From Pelargonium nanum (taxonomy: Eukaryota > Streptophyta > Magnoliopsida > Geraniales > Geraniaceae), in contig JAYMTF010001163.1 of NCBI GenBank assembly GCA_036897485.1, forward strand, positions 1 to 25,750: DNA of 25,750 nt, written 5' to 3'. Positions within the stretch are counted from its first letter, which is position 1; every line of letters begins with the position of its first letter. Under the pieces are notes generated by a model. It was not told where the DNA came from. It saw only the letters and a program-made list of their open reading frames with translations, and did not search any database. This document shows, piece after piece, positions 1-9,535 of the stretch. Position numbers and translations under genes: made by a program.

Positions 1-146
1 GGGTCTGGTTGGGCAAACCTGCACATTTTGCGCGTAAAACCTGAAACCCACCACCTGAACGAACTCTCATTTTGGGTTGGGTCCTGGTTGGGCATTGTCA
101 ATTCAATCTCGAGAAACTCAATACGAAACCCGAATTGCCACCTCTA
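1..146. mobile_element. hAT-like MITE (family A), cut by the window edge
   Basis: It contains the core shared by other copies here (CACATTTTGCGCGTAAAAC, then a GGTTGGGT tract) and ends with the terminal motif CGAATTGCCACCTCTA at 131-146. Its other end lies outside the window. It sits in or just behind the P450 gene. Confidence 0.6.
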
Positions 147-180
147 GGACAACCTTCATTTTTCCATAACCCCTCCACCC

Positions 181-383
181 AAGAGTTGGGAATTCGAGTT
201 TCGACTTGTGGGTTGGGTTAGCTTGGGTTGGGTTGCTGGTTTTACGTTTAAATTATGCAGGTGATCGTGAATTTGCTCAATCAATCCCAAAAATCAATCG
301 GGTCCATTTTGTGCGACTCGAACAACAAAAATAGGGGTCGGATTTTGGGAGCCTGTAAATTCGCGTCCAAATTGTCAGCTCAA
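181..383. mobile_element. hAT-like MITE (family A)
   Basis: Starts AAGAGTTGGGAATTCGAG and ends CAAATTGTCAGCTCAA, so the two ends are imperfect inverted repeats of the family terminus TAGAGCTGGCAATT. The interior holds GGGTTGGGTT runs and their complements. No clear target-site duplication remains. It lies where the second intron of the P450 would be. Confidence 0.5.
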
Positions 384-647
384 CTGCATTGCATCTATTA
401 AGATTTTAGACCCAAGACTTCTCGTAGAAAAATATGGTGTATGAGTTATTGAGTTGTCTCCTTGGGGGACTAAGGTTTTGTTTAGGTAACACTTCAAAAA
501 TAGAAGTAATCTACGCATGTGCCACGTAAACGTATGGCGGGTAGAAAAAATCAAGCTTATTGTTTGCTTTTAATCGACTTCTGCTATGATGAAATGTTTT
601 CCAAAAGCGAGAATAGTTAAGAAATGTATAATGGATAACGCACGTAC

Positions 648-2255
648 CAAAATAATTGCTTTGATGTTCGATCGCTCGATGCAATACTCATTTTCTTCAG
701 ATCCCATGAGCCCTAACATGACATCAACAAAGTCTTTTGTGTGCTTATAGTCACCATCTTTATTACTGTTTTCATTGACTTGCAAATGTTCGTCGATAAT
801 TTTCTCGAAGAACCCATCAAAAATCTTGCTAATTCTCTTCATGCGACGAACCAAACCTTGAAGATCAAGTGCCCTAACATAAGGAATGTAATCTCCCAAA
901 TTAGGAGCTGCTGACAAATGCAATCCTTCTTGAATCACTTTCTTGAAACCCCTTTCGTCTAAGTCATCGTCTGCGTATTTCTTCCCGAGAACCATCCTGC
1001 AATTAGGGGTGAGCATGCAGTTATTCGGTATTAGAAAATTGCAAAAAACTATGCGTTAAAGAGTCGATATGATCTGTGACTCAATACGAATATGACACAA
1101 GTCTAAGCAGATTTAGAGACTATTTAATTGCATTCTCATCGAATTTACTTACCTTGTTTGATTAAATAGGTTATGAATCAGTGTAACTTATTTAATAACT
1201 CATATATCTAAGGGTGAAATTGTAACTTTTTAAATGTAGTGTCATAAATGACACAATGATCAGGTTAACTATATCAATTCGGGTTAAACTAACATGTAGT
1301 TTTGAATTTAATTATTTAAATGTGTTAATCAGATCGTGGTAATCCACTCATGATTGAGTCGGATTTGAATACTGTAATTTAACTTATCTAATGATCAAGT
1401 CGTGTTTCAAACTTTGAATTGATTTGTTTAGCACAAAACTTATAACATGTCATGAACATGAATTGTCCTCTTGCTCACCAATTGTAAACGTCGATGCAAA
1501 GTCAATTTTGTCAAATTTTGTCATTTAATTATACAATTTTGTTTCAAAATAGTCTCTTTAAGTTACTTAAACACCACATGTACGCAATTTTAGCAAAAAG
1601 AAAATGAAAGGTAATTGTGACCTCAGCCAAATTTGACTGCATCGTTATGAATTGAAACAATTTAAAACAGAATAGCATAATCGAACAATCCACACTCCTA
1701 CCTGCAAGTCATGTCGGAGCTCGCCGACCACACCTTAGCACTAACATCCACCGAAGCTGTGGCGCCGGCGGCCTCCCTAACCGCCTCAACCAACAAACCT
1801 ACCTCTTCCCTCCTCATATTCCTAAAAGAGTTAACTTTTTGAGCACTAAACAGCTCCAACGTGCACATTTTCCGCATGTTGCGCCAATAGGATCCGTATT
1901 GTCCGAAAGCCAAATTCTTTTGATCATAGGAAATATGCTTGGAGGCCTCGCAATGCGGCCGGCCGGCGAAAACGAGGTCGTGGGTTTTAAGGAAGAGCTC
2001 GGCGCCCGCCGGCGACGAGACAATGATTGTGGGGACGTGGCCAAGTTGCATGTGCATGATGGGTCCATATTTGTTGGAGAGTTGGTGTAGGTCTCTGTGG
2101 GGGAATTTGCCTAGCTTGTGGAGGCTTCCTAGAATTGGAAACCCTTGTGGTCCTGGTGGTAATTTTTTGTACTTGTTGGTGATGATGTTGTATAGCCAAT
2201 AGAGGGGGAGAGAGGTTAGGATCAAAGTTGGGAGTGTTGTCCAAAACCAAGTCAT
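648..2255 (-). CDS. CYP736A: Cytochrome P450, CYP736A-like, 5' part (exons 1 and 2)
   Basis: Haem monooxygenase of the plant A-type (CYP71 clan), expected on the ER membrane. Its substrate cannot be told from sequence. Exon 1 is 1702-2255 and exon 2 is 648-996, read leftwards. The intron 997-1701 has donor TGCAG/GTAGG and acceptor TTGCAG/GATGG and splits an Arg codon (phase 2). The two exons give 301 codons of an expected 500 or so. Visible parts are an N-terminal membrane anchor (about residues 7-27), the proline hinge LPPGP followed by ILGSLH, the B-C region with FAGRP, the C-helix WRNMRKMC, and [11 protein letters not shown] in the F-G region. Exon 2 ends at NIKAIIL/GTACGT. The next exon should start with the I-helix AG-x-DTS, but no such exon, ExxR motif or haem Cys motif is visible before position 1. 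The gene therefore continues outside the window or is truncated. The match to CYP736A is from memory of the family. Confidence 0.85.
1130..1450. repeat. Family-B repeat remnant inside P450 intron 1
   Basis: AT-rich intron sequence with the phrase TTAAATAGGTT (from 1163) and AATTCGGGTTAAACT. The phrase TTAAATAGGT recurs in the repeats near 2429 and 12683, where it is followed by ACACGA-type motifs. I see no defined ends, so this is a weak family assignment. Confidence 0.3.
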
Positions 2256-2290
2256 TTTGTGGGGTGGAAAATGGGAGAGGAGGTGGTTTG

Positions 2291-2300
2291 TTTATATAGA
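2291..2300 (-). promoter_or_regulatory. TATA box of the P450 gene
   Basis: On the minus strand the sequence TCTATATAAA lies about 36 bases upstream of the P450 ATG (2255). A TATA box normally sets the start site about 30 bases downstream, so the 5' leader would be very short, about 10 bases. The position is seen directly; its function is inferred. Confidence 0.55.
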
Positions 2301-2389
2301 TATTTTGGGGGGTTTGATTTATGTTCTGTGTCCTGTTGAAAGTTCGGTGTTTTGTTGATTGAGTCGATTTGATTGTTAGGGGTGATGAT

Positions 2390-2540
2390 TCATGTTTGTA
2401 AGTCGGGTTGAAATGTAAGCATTATGTTAAATAGGTCAATATGAACCGGACATGTTATTAATTTGGTTGAACTACACGACACGGCATGGTGGGACACACC
2501 CGATTACTAATGGGTCCAATCTTGTGGCTCGAAACGTGAA
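2390..2540. repeat. Family-B repeat upstream of the P450
   Basis: Contains GTCGGGTTGAAATG, TTAAATAGGTC and ACACGACACGGCATGG, a combination also seen in GGT intron 6. It lies about 100-280 bases upstream of the P450 start and so overlaps its likely proximal promoter. Element ends are not resolved. Confidence 0.35.
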
Positions 2541-3640
2541 CGTGGGGGGTTCCTGATTATGGACAGAAGTTTAAGACTCAACCAACTGGGAATTAGACCT
2601 ATTTTTGTGTGTAAAACAACTCAATTTAGTTCGATTTCGGCTCAAATTCAATATATTTTAATTTCGTGATTTTTAAAAGTTCGGACACTACTTTCAACTT
2701 TGTCACAAAATTCAGCCACCACCCTGAACAAAAGTCCAAATATTTATTGTATAATTAATAGGCATAGTCATGTTGATATGGACACATGTTTTGTCTCTAC
2801 ATTTTACCTAAACTCGTGATCGGTAAGATACATGTGAAAATATATATAGAAAAATAAAACAATCTCATTTGTTTGGTTTTTTGTGAAAACATTGTGGGTT
2901 TATGCGTTGTAAGATGTGACAAATAATATATGAAAATGTTTAGAACCATTGGCTTTGGGAATGTAGTTAATGGATTAATGTTTTGTTTGTTTCTTGCAAG
3001 TCTTCATCTTACTTTTATATTCAAATCTTAATATTTTATTAAGAAGTTGAGAAAACAACATTGTGACATTTAGTTTTTCGAAACTAGTGTGACATTTTTA
3101 GTTAAATTTAGGCACAACGAAGATTTTCTAATAAACTTTTTTGAGGGGAAAAATGTTTTTGAACCGATTTGCAAGCTTTTAATCTTTTGTATATTCTGGA
3201 TATCCATTTTTTGCTATATTAAGAAAATATTAAATGTTTTATGCGCTTTTGGAATTTTTAAAAATTTATAAATTCTTGTTATGAACAATTTTGGAAAGAG
3301 TAAATCTCCGCAAACTCTTCCAAATTTGAAAATATCCCATAAAATTCACCTATACACAAACTTTCGTTAAAAACTTTGAAAAATGATTAAAGGTCAACTA
3401 GATTCTTAGACTTTCAAAAAAAAAAAAAACTCGAGTTAATTTTTAGTAAATGTTTTCTATCGAGTGAATTTTATTCTTTTTTTCTTTTTACAAGTTGGAA
3501 AATGATAATTTTCCGGTTCAATCATCAATGCAACTAATAAACTGTAATTTGTAAATTGTTTCAAATTTATCCAACAAGTAAATTCTTATTTTGTAGTAGT
3601 TCAATCCGGTTTATGATCTAATTACTCATATACCCTCCAT
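2541..3640. other. Intergenic AT-rich stretch between P450 and PPR gene
   Basis: About 1.1 kb of AT-rich sequence between two divergently transcribed genes. It has short A and T runs (for example poly-A near 3417-3430). I see no gene. A 60-codon open frame at 3089-3271 shows no family features and is very rich in Phe, Ile and Lys, as expected from AT-rich DNA. Confidence 0.5.
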
Positions 3641-3787
3641 TTTCATCTTATTTCCTTTTCCCACCCTCCATTTCCCACCTCATCACTTCACTCACTGTGC
3701 TATCTTCTGAAAAATCTCATTCAGCTTCTGAAGAAACGAACCACCGACCGCGAAAACTTCCGGCAGCTTATTTCCGGCGACGATAAT
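3640..3787 (+). promoter_or_regulatory. Core promoter and non-coding first exon of the PPR gene
   Basis: A pyrimidine-rich tract at 3636-3700 (CCCTCCATTTTC, CCACCCTCCATTTCCC) resembles the Y-patch of TATA-less plant promoters. It is followed by a less AT-rich leader ending at GATAAT/GTAAGT, a strong donor (GT at 3788-3789). The matching acceptor is TTTTTTTCAG at 4946-4955. The intron 3788-4955 would thus lie in the 5' leader. The exact transcription start is not visible. Confidence 0.5.
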
Positions 3788-4617
3788 GTAAGTCGGTTTC
3801 TGGGTTTTCTCCGCAGATTAAGTATTTGGGTTTGTGACTGATTGGATTCATATGTTTCTCTACCTGCATTTTTAGTTTTTGTTGTTTGTGAATTCCCAAA
3901 TTATTGCTAATTATAGTTGAATTAGCGGTATTTCGATAGATGCTTTACATTTTCAGGCTTCGGTGGTGTTTTCATTCCTGGGTTTTGATTGTGGTTCTGA
4001 TTGGAGCACTTAATTTAATTCAAGTTCATGTCTTTATTGTATTTGTGTGCTGAAAAATGTGTTTTTGTGTTTTTCCAGTTTTGTTGTAAGATTGTATTAT
4101 ATTTTGTGTAGGTGTTGAATTATGAACTGGGAAGAGTAGTTTTTGACCTTTTCTTCATGTTTAATGCTACTTTTTCAGTTAGGAAAAAAGAAGAAGCAGT
4201 GAGGCTCTTATCAATTTTCTTAGATGGTGTTGATTTGTTAAGCATTGGGTTGTTTTGTTGATTCATGTACAAACTACAAATGTCTCTGGATTGGATTATA
4301 ACTTTGCATGGTTTATTTGATATGAGTTGAAAGTTGTTGATGTCTTGTTTAGTTCTCTTGTTTTGCATGCTTGGAAAAACAATTTTCATTACGAAGTAAG
4401 TTTAAATGGTACCGGTTTCTCAACCATAGATATTTGGGTTGGGGTTTTTGATTCATGTAGAAACTATTTTGTATTTTTTGGCATGACATTGGATCTGAAC
4501 AGTTGTCAATGTCTTGTTTAATTCTCTATTTGGGGATTGGTTTATGCTTGTTACTATCAGACTCCGACACTTTGAGAAAAAAAGAGTTTCCGAGCATCCT
4601 AGGTCATTGTTGTTGTG

Positions 4618-4859
4618 TAGAGCTGGCAATTCGAGTTTATGGTTGGGTTTAGGTCGAGTTTTTCAGGTTCTTGTTGAAAAGTTATAACCTAAACCTGATC
4701 CTCAAGATGTACGGGTTGGGTTTCACATGTACAATTTTCAGGTTTGCGGCATTTGCTTGACTCAACACGGAATTTCCTCACGGGAAACCCGACCTGAGAA
4801 AAGTTTATCAGTCTATTTTATGTGACCCAAACCCGCACGGGTTCAAATTGCCAGCTCTA
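4618..4859. mobile_element. Complete hAT-like MITE (family A) in the PPR leader intron
   Basis: A 242-bp element with ends TAGAGCTGGCAATT and AATTGCCAGCTCTA, an almost perfect terminal inverted repeat. It is flanked by TTGTTGTG (4610-4617) and TTGCCGTG (4860-4867), an 8-bp duplication with two differences. An 8-bp duplication and TAGNG-type ends are typical of hAT transposons. It has no coding capacity. This is the best-preserved copy in the window and the reference for family A. Confidence 0.8.
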
Positions 4860-5017
4860 TTGCCGTGTGTTCATATACATACTAGCACAAACAATTTTCA
4901 TCATAAAGCAGTTCAGATCCTAGCACTTATACTGATCCTGTATTCTTTTTTTCAGGCAGCTTATTGATTTAGCTTGAGAGGAACAGAACAAACTTTGCCG
5001 ACACAACCTCTCGTCAC

Positions 5018-5054
5018 ATGCTCTTCCCCTCATAACCACTTTATGCTAATTTAG
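5018..5054 (+). promoter_or_regulatory. Two minimal upstream ORFs in the PPR leader
   Basis: In leader exon 4956-5071 there are two ATGs before the main start. The first (5018-5035) encodes five residues (MLFPS) and then stops. The second (5043-5054) encodes three residues (MLI) and then stops. The main ATG follows at 5072, 17 bases after the second stop. Such uORFs can lower or condition translation of the main frame; whether they do so here is inference and depends on the leader intron call. Confidence 0.5.
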
Positions 5055-5071
5055 CAGCTTAATTACTTAAA

Positions 5072-7001
5072 ATGCCCTCAACTTTGTCATTGTCTCAGTC
5101 CGTCCACCTCTCCAGATTGCCTTCTTCCTTCACCCTATTTTCCTCTCAAAACCACAGAACCTCCGAGCTATGGCTTCCCTCGAAACTGCTTCATAACAGC
5201 AGACGTAGCGTGACACGCATAACCTGTGTTTCGTCCCGACCCACGAGGAAATCGGTTTCAAAGGGTGATAATTCAGAGGCCGAAGAGCTTGTTCGTTCTC
5301 TTGTGAGGAAATCCAGAGGAAATGAGCCGCTTCTGAAGATATTGAACAAGTACGTGACTGTTGTGAGGACTGAGCATTGTTTTCTCCTGTTTGAAGAGCT
5401 TGGCAAGGGTGAGAAATGGCAGCAATGTCTCGAGGTTAAAGCTCGAATCCCTTCTTTTTGAAATGCTTGAGCCGTTTAAGCTTGTGGATCTTTCAATATT
5501 TTCTGATTTCTGGTTGTACCGTTTTATCTTCTGTACTTCTTAGATTGCTTCGAGTCTGGTTGATTATTTATTTTCTTAGAAGAGTCTTCTTTATAAGTTA
5601 GCTTGTGTCTATGCATGGATTGTTTCGGGAAGCTCACGCTAAACCCACACATTTTCTATGTAAAATTCGCAACCAGACCCAACCCGTAAACTGCACCTCT
5701 TGCGGGCCAGGTTTTTTCAACCTGTAAGTATGCTCTTGCTACAAACATGTTAAAACTGTTTGTAGATTGATTGCACAATGAAACTTAGCAATGACATAGT
5801 GGATAGTTATAAGAATAGATATTTGATAGTTTCTCAGTTGCTTTACTGACATATTCAACTGACCGACTCTCAGGTGTTCAGATGGATGCAGAAACAACGC
5901 TGGTATATTGCTGATAATGGTATTTACTCCAAATTAATATCTGTCATGGGAAAGAAAGGCCAAACACGTATGGCAATGTGGCTATTCTCCGAGATGCGAA
6001 ATAGTGGCTGCCGTCCCGACACTTCTGTTTACAATGCACTCATCACGGCCCACCTCCATTCCCGGGACAAAGCAAAGGCGCTATCGAAAGCTCTCGGGTA
6101 CTTCAACAAGATGAAGGAAATAGAACGGTGTAAACCCAATGTTGTGACATACAACATTCTTATGAGGGCTTTTGCTCAAGCTCGAAATGTAGATCAAGTG
6201 AACGCCTTGTTTGAAGATCTCGACAAGAGCGTTGTTTCTCCTGATATTTATACATACAACGGCGTGATGGATGGGTATGGGAAAAACGGGATGATCAGAG
6301 AAATGGAATCAGTGCTCACTCGCATGAAAGGTAACCAGTGTAAGCCCGACATTATCACTTTCAATTTACTGATCGATTCCTACGGAAAGAGACAAGATTT
6401 TGTTAAGATGGAACAAGTGTTTCAGAGCTTGTTGCGTTCCAAGGAAAAACCGACGTTGCCTACGTTTAATTCTATGATCATAAACTATGGGAAGGCACGG
6501 CTCAGAGATAAAGCGGAACAAATGTACAAAAAGATGCTTGAATTGAACTACAAGCCAAGTTTCGTCACGTGCGAGAGTCTTATCATGATGTACGGGTTAT
6601 GTGATTGCGTGTCAAAGGCTCGGGAGATATTTGACGGGATGGTCAATTCCGGCGGGGAAATGAAAGTCTCAACCCTAAATGCTATGCTTGAAGCTTATTG
6701 CATGAATGGTTTACCTATGGAAGCCGATACGCTTCTTGAGAACGCCAAACAGATTGGGGTGCTTCCACGTTCGTCAACGTATAAACTTCTTTACAAGGCA
6801 TACACAAAAGCCGACATGAAAGATCTTTTGCAGAAGTTGCTTAAGCATATGGAGAGAGATGGTATTGTTCCCAACAAAAAGTTCTTTTCCGAGGCTTTGG
6901 GAGCTTTTGGGTCTTCACCAGCAAGTTCAGAAGCTACTACTAAAGCAACTAGTTTGAGCAGAACCAGTAACGAGTCAAAAGATTTAGGTATGAATGGTTA
7001 A
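5072..7001 (+). CDS. PPR5: Chloroplast P-type PPR protein, EMB2453/PPR5-like
   Basis: RNA-binding pentatricopeptide protein of 496 aa. In maize and Arabidopsis the family member PPR5/EMB2453 acts in plastids on trnG-UCC precursor and its group II intron. Exons are 5072-5434 and 5874-7001, joined in phase 0 (CTCGAG/GTTAAA and CTCTCAG/GTGTTC) to give QCLEVFRWMQKQRWY, the expected family junction. Residues 1-50 are rich in Ser, Thr and Arg and lack acidic residues, as in a plastid transit peptide. From about residue 138 on there are nine 35-residue P-type repeats, for example VVTYNILMRAFAQ, IITFNLLIDSYGK and LPTFNSMIINYGK. There is no E or DYW tail, so no editing domain. The C-terminus is a Ser/Thr-rich extension. 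AATAAA overlaps the stop codon (7000-7005). The assignment rests on remembered close similarity across the full length. Confidence 0.9.
5640..5732. mobile_element. Truncated family-A MITE in PPR intron
   Basis: Carries the family core CACACATTTTCTATGTAAAA followed by GACCCAACCCG and GGTTTTTTCAACCTG, but lacks recognisable TAGAG ends. It lies within the coding intron 5435-5873. Confidence 0.45.
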
Positions 7002-7025
7002 TAAACTAATCTCTTTTTGTATTCA

Positions 7026-7470
7026 GCTTATCTTTCTTCGTGTTGAGTAGATGTTCGAAGCATTTTTTATATATTCCCGCGATGATTGACATGTTTTGAT
7101 CTGAGTTTCTGAATAGATAGGTAAATTTTGTATGCTCGTGAAACAGTAGAGTTGCTACCTTGTAACACTGAGGTCACGGGTTGAGTCGGAATCAGAAAAA
7201 CAGTCTCTCTGCCAAAGCAACTGTTATATATTCATGCATTGATTGACTTGTTTTTATCCGGTTTGTTGAATAGATTAGTAGATTTTGTATACTCGTGCCA
7301 CAGTAAGGTTATTGCCTTGTGACACTGAAATCACAGAAGTTGCTTATCTTTCTTCAGTCGAGTAGAGATTCTAAGCAATTGTTACATATTCGCTCATTGA
7401 TTGATATGTTTTGATCTGTACTTTTGAATAGACAAGAAAATTTTGTTTGCTCGTGGTACCAGTTGGTCTA
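7026..7470 (+). repeat. Degenerate tandem repeat (about 2.5 units) behind the PPR stop
   Basis: Units begin near 7026, 7216 (partial) and 7342. Shared phrases are GCTTATCTTTCTTC (copies 1 and 3), TATATTC with CATTGATTGAC and TGTTTTGATC, AATAGA, AATTTTGTATGCTCGTG, and CCTTGTAACACTGAGGTCAC. The array starts about 25 bases after the stop codon, so it probably forms part of the 3' UTR and could supply alternative 3' ends. Repeats are seen directly; the function is inferred. Confidence 0.6.
7140..7215 (+). mobile_element. SINE-like fragment within the tandem repeat
   Basis: TTGCTACCTTGTAACACTGA followed by GGTCACGGGTTGAGTCGGAA and AACAGTCTCTCTGCC resembles the 3' half of tRNA-derived plant SINEs of the Au type, where a B-box GGTTCGANTCC is followed by AACAGCCTCT. 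No A-box or full element is visible. A more decayed version is at 7298-7345. Confidence 0.35.
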
Positions 7471-7489
7471 TTTGTTAGCTCTACCGATT

Positions 7490-7645
7490 ACACAGTTGAC
7501 ATGGTGACCGTTTTAGAACAAAATGGATACGAAATGAATTACTTTAAAACAAAAATGGGTGTTAAAGGGACTAAACTGAAGAAAAATCAAGATGATAATT
7601 AATTTGGCACAAAATGAATACTAAAAGATCATTTTAAATCATAAT
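7490..7645. mobile_element. Family-C (AAATTGG-type) repeat copy
   Basis: Contains GGTGACCGTTTTAGAACAAA, AATGGATACGAAATG, GGGACTAAACTG and TTGGCACAAAATGAATACTA. These phrases recur at 16225-16510, 18385-18440 and 21595-21930. The copy is one-armed or degraded. Confidence 0.45.
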
Positions 7646-8690
7646 GATTTTGCATATTCTCTTACAATTCCTTTGACTATTTCATGCATTCATATTATTA
7701 GTCATTGTGTGCTTGTCTTCATCTTTTTGTTAGCATTGTAGAATGAGACATTGATATAAATATTGGATATGATTTTTGTGGTTTCTTGCATTTGCCAAAG
7801 TCATACATGTGATCACATTCAAATTTTGTTTCTTGGGATCAATTTGATTGAGACTATTTTGATTTAATTTTTTTTCATTATATTGCAATTCAATACCTCA
7901 AAGTGATTTGATTTTGATTTTATTTGCTTATAAAAAAAATAAGTGATTTGGTTTTGTTTATTAAAAGACCGTAATCAACTATCTTTTTTTTTTTTTGCCA
8001 TGATTATATCTATAAAAATATATAAAAAGTGTTTTTCATCAATAAATATTTGTAAATCCACTAATTATAGTCAATAACTTATGTATATGCACCAAAGGGT
8101 AATGTGTTAAAGCCTATTCTTTTTCTAAGATTTTTGTTGCTTTTTCCGCTATGATATGTTTTGCAATTGTTTATACACATTATATAAGTTGACATATTTT
8201 ATCAATTATAACATTTTTGAAGGTTTAATTTCGATACATATTTAAAATTTTATTTGTCACCAATGTACATCTAATAGTCTAGTCATTGATTCAATCTCTA
8301 TAATCAAATCTCAAAATATTATATTATTGAAAATCACATTTTTAAAATATACAATTCATAAAATAAAAAAGACAATTTCGAACACCAACACCTAGACACG
8401 TTACATAAACATTGATTTGTCATTCCATAAAAAAATGTGATACACAAAGGAACAATTATTTTTTATGACAAATTATGTTTTATGTAATAAATTATGTGAA
8501 CTTATAATTGTTAACTATTTTAATGTTAAATTAAATTAAAATCTATGGACTTTGTTACAAACTGCAAACAAAATAATAGCAATCAACCATATTTTCAAAC
8601 ATGCCGAGTCATTAGGTGTTACAATCATTAACAATATAAGTTCAAAGTAGAAATCATTTTTTTAAAATGAATCATATAAATCACTAATTT
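7646..8690. other. AT-rich intergenic stretch
   Basis: About 1 kb of very AT-rich DNA with homopolymer runs (T run near 7983-7996) and no credible open frame, RNA gene or element ends that I can recognise. Confidence 0.5.
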
Positions 8691-8699
8691 AAAAATGTG

Positions 8700-8862
8700 G
8701 GTATGTCAGTCCACATTCAACCCGCACATTTTCGATGTAAAATCCACAACTTGACCCGCAAGTTGCATGAACCTGGACCTCTTGCCGGCCAGATTAGGCT
8801 TTTTCAACCCGAACCCACAAATCCGTCTGACCCAAAACTTGAATTGTCATCTCTACATCTTA
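8700..8862. mobile_element. Family-A MITE upstream of GGT
   Basis: Contains the family core CCCGCACATTTTCGATGTAAA, then TTTTTCAACCCGAACCC, and ends ACTTGAATTGTCATCTCTA, which fits the family end AATTGCCAGCTCTA. The left terminus is not recognisable. The open frame of 70 codons that overlaps it is an accident of the repeat. Confidence 0.5.
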
Positions 8863-9092
8863 GTGAGCACAAAACTCATTTTTTGTTCACAAATTCAGTA
8901 ACAAAATAGAGAGAATATAGGCTCAAAAGAGGATCACTAATCTACAACAAGTAGAGATCAGAGAATTTTAAGGAAAGATTAAGGATGAGATTAAATATTA
9001 ACCAAGTACCTTAAATTCAGTTAATTCAGTTTATACAGTTGCAATAGCTCAGTGAATATCTGCTAAAAACTCTAAACAACAATTTGGATAAA

Positions 9093-9362
9093 ATGTTGTG
9101 CTTAATTCATGCTAAGCCACAAAACATAGGTTTAAGCCATCACTATAAAATCCTAGCTCTCATTGCTCTATCATTGCTCATTTTCTTGGTTAACAAACAC
9201 TTCTCTACTAATACAAATATTCATCTGATTTTCTTTTTTGTTCCCACAATTTTTGTCCTTTTTTGCAACTCTTCTTTAGTTGACAAAACAAGATTTCAAG
9301 AAAAGATGTCAAAAAATGAGCTTTCAATGCAAGAAAACAAGGAGATAGCTATGGAGCAATAA
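9093..9362 (+). CDS. Possible small membrane protein, unrecognised
   Basis: An 89-codon frame from ATG 9093, ending in TAA. I do not recognise the family. It has two hydrophobic stretches, LALIALSLLIFLVN (about residues 22-37) and LIFFFVPTIFVLFC (about 45-62), and a charged C-terminal tail with KNELSMQENKEIAMEQ. A weak TATA-like TTTATACAG occurs about 60 bases upstream. It lies 174 bases ahead of the GGT start codon on the same strand, so it could be a small gene, an upstream ORF in a long GGT leader, or chance. AT-rich DNA readily gives Phe/Leu/Ile-rich frames, which lowers confidence. Confidence 0.3.
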   Translation: MLCLIHAKPQNIGLSHHYKILALIALSLLIFLVNKHFSTNTNIHLIFFFVPTIFVLFCNSSLVDKTRFQEKMSKNELSMQENKEIAMEQ

Positions 9363-9535
9363 TTGATATAGAAGGAGAAGACAATTGGGTTTGAAACTCT
9401 TGCTGTTTTTTTCCATTTCAAGAGCGAAAAAAGACGGGTTTTCTCTCCATTACTCAGGATTTTCTAACCATCCAAACACTCCATAAGCATATTTGCTGAC
9501 AAGAACTTGGTGCTGTGAAAGGGTTTGTGCTGATC

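Noticed and set aside
1814-2250. Several other open frames overlapping P450 exon 1 on both strands
   Set aside because: The minus-strand P450 frame has clear family motifs; the others are its shadows in a GC-richer exon.
4327-4521. 64-codon open frame in the PPR leader intron
   Set aside because: Lies inside an intron with strong splice borders and has no family features.
8697-8909. 70-codon open frame
   Set aside because: It coincides with a family-A MITE copy and reads through its repeat core.
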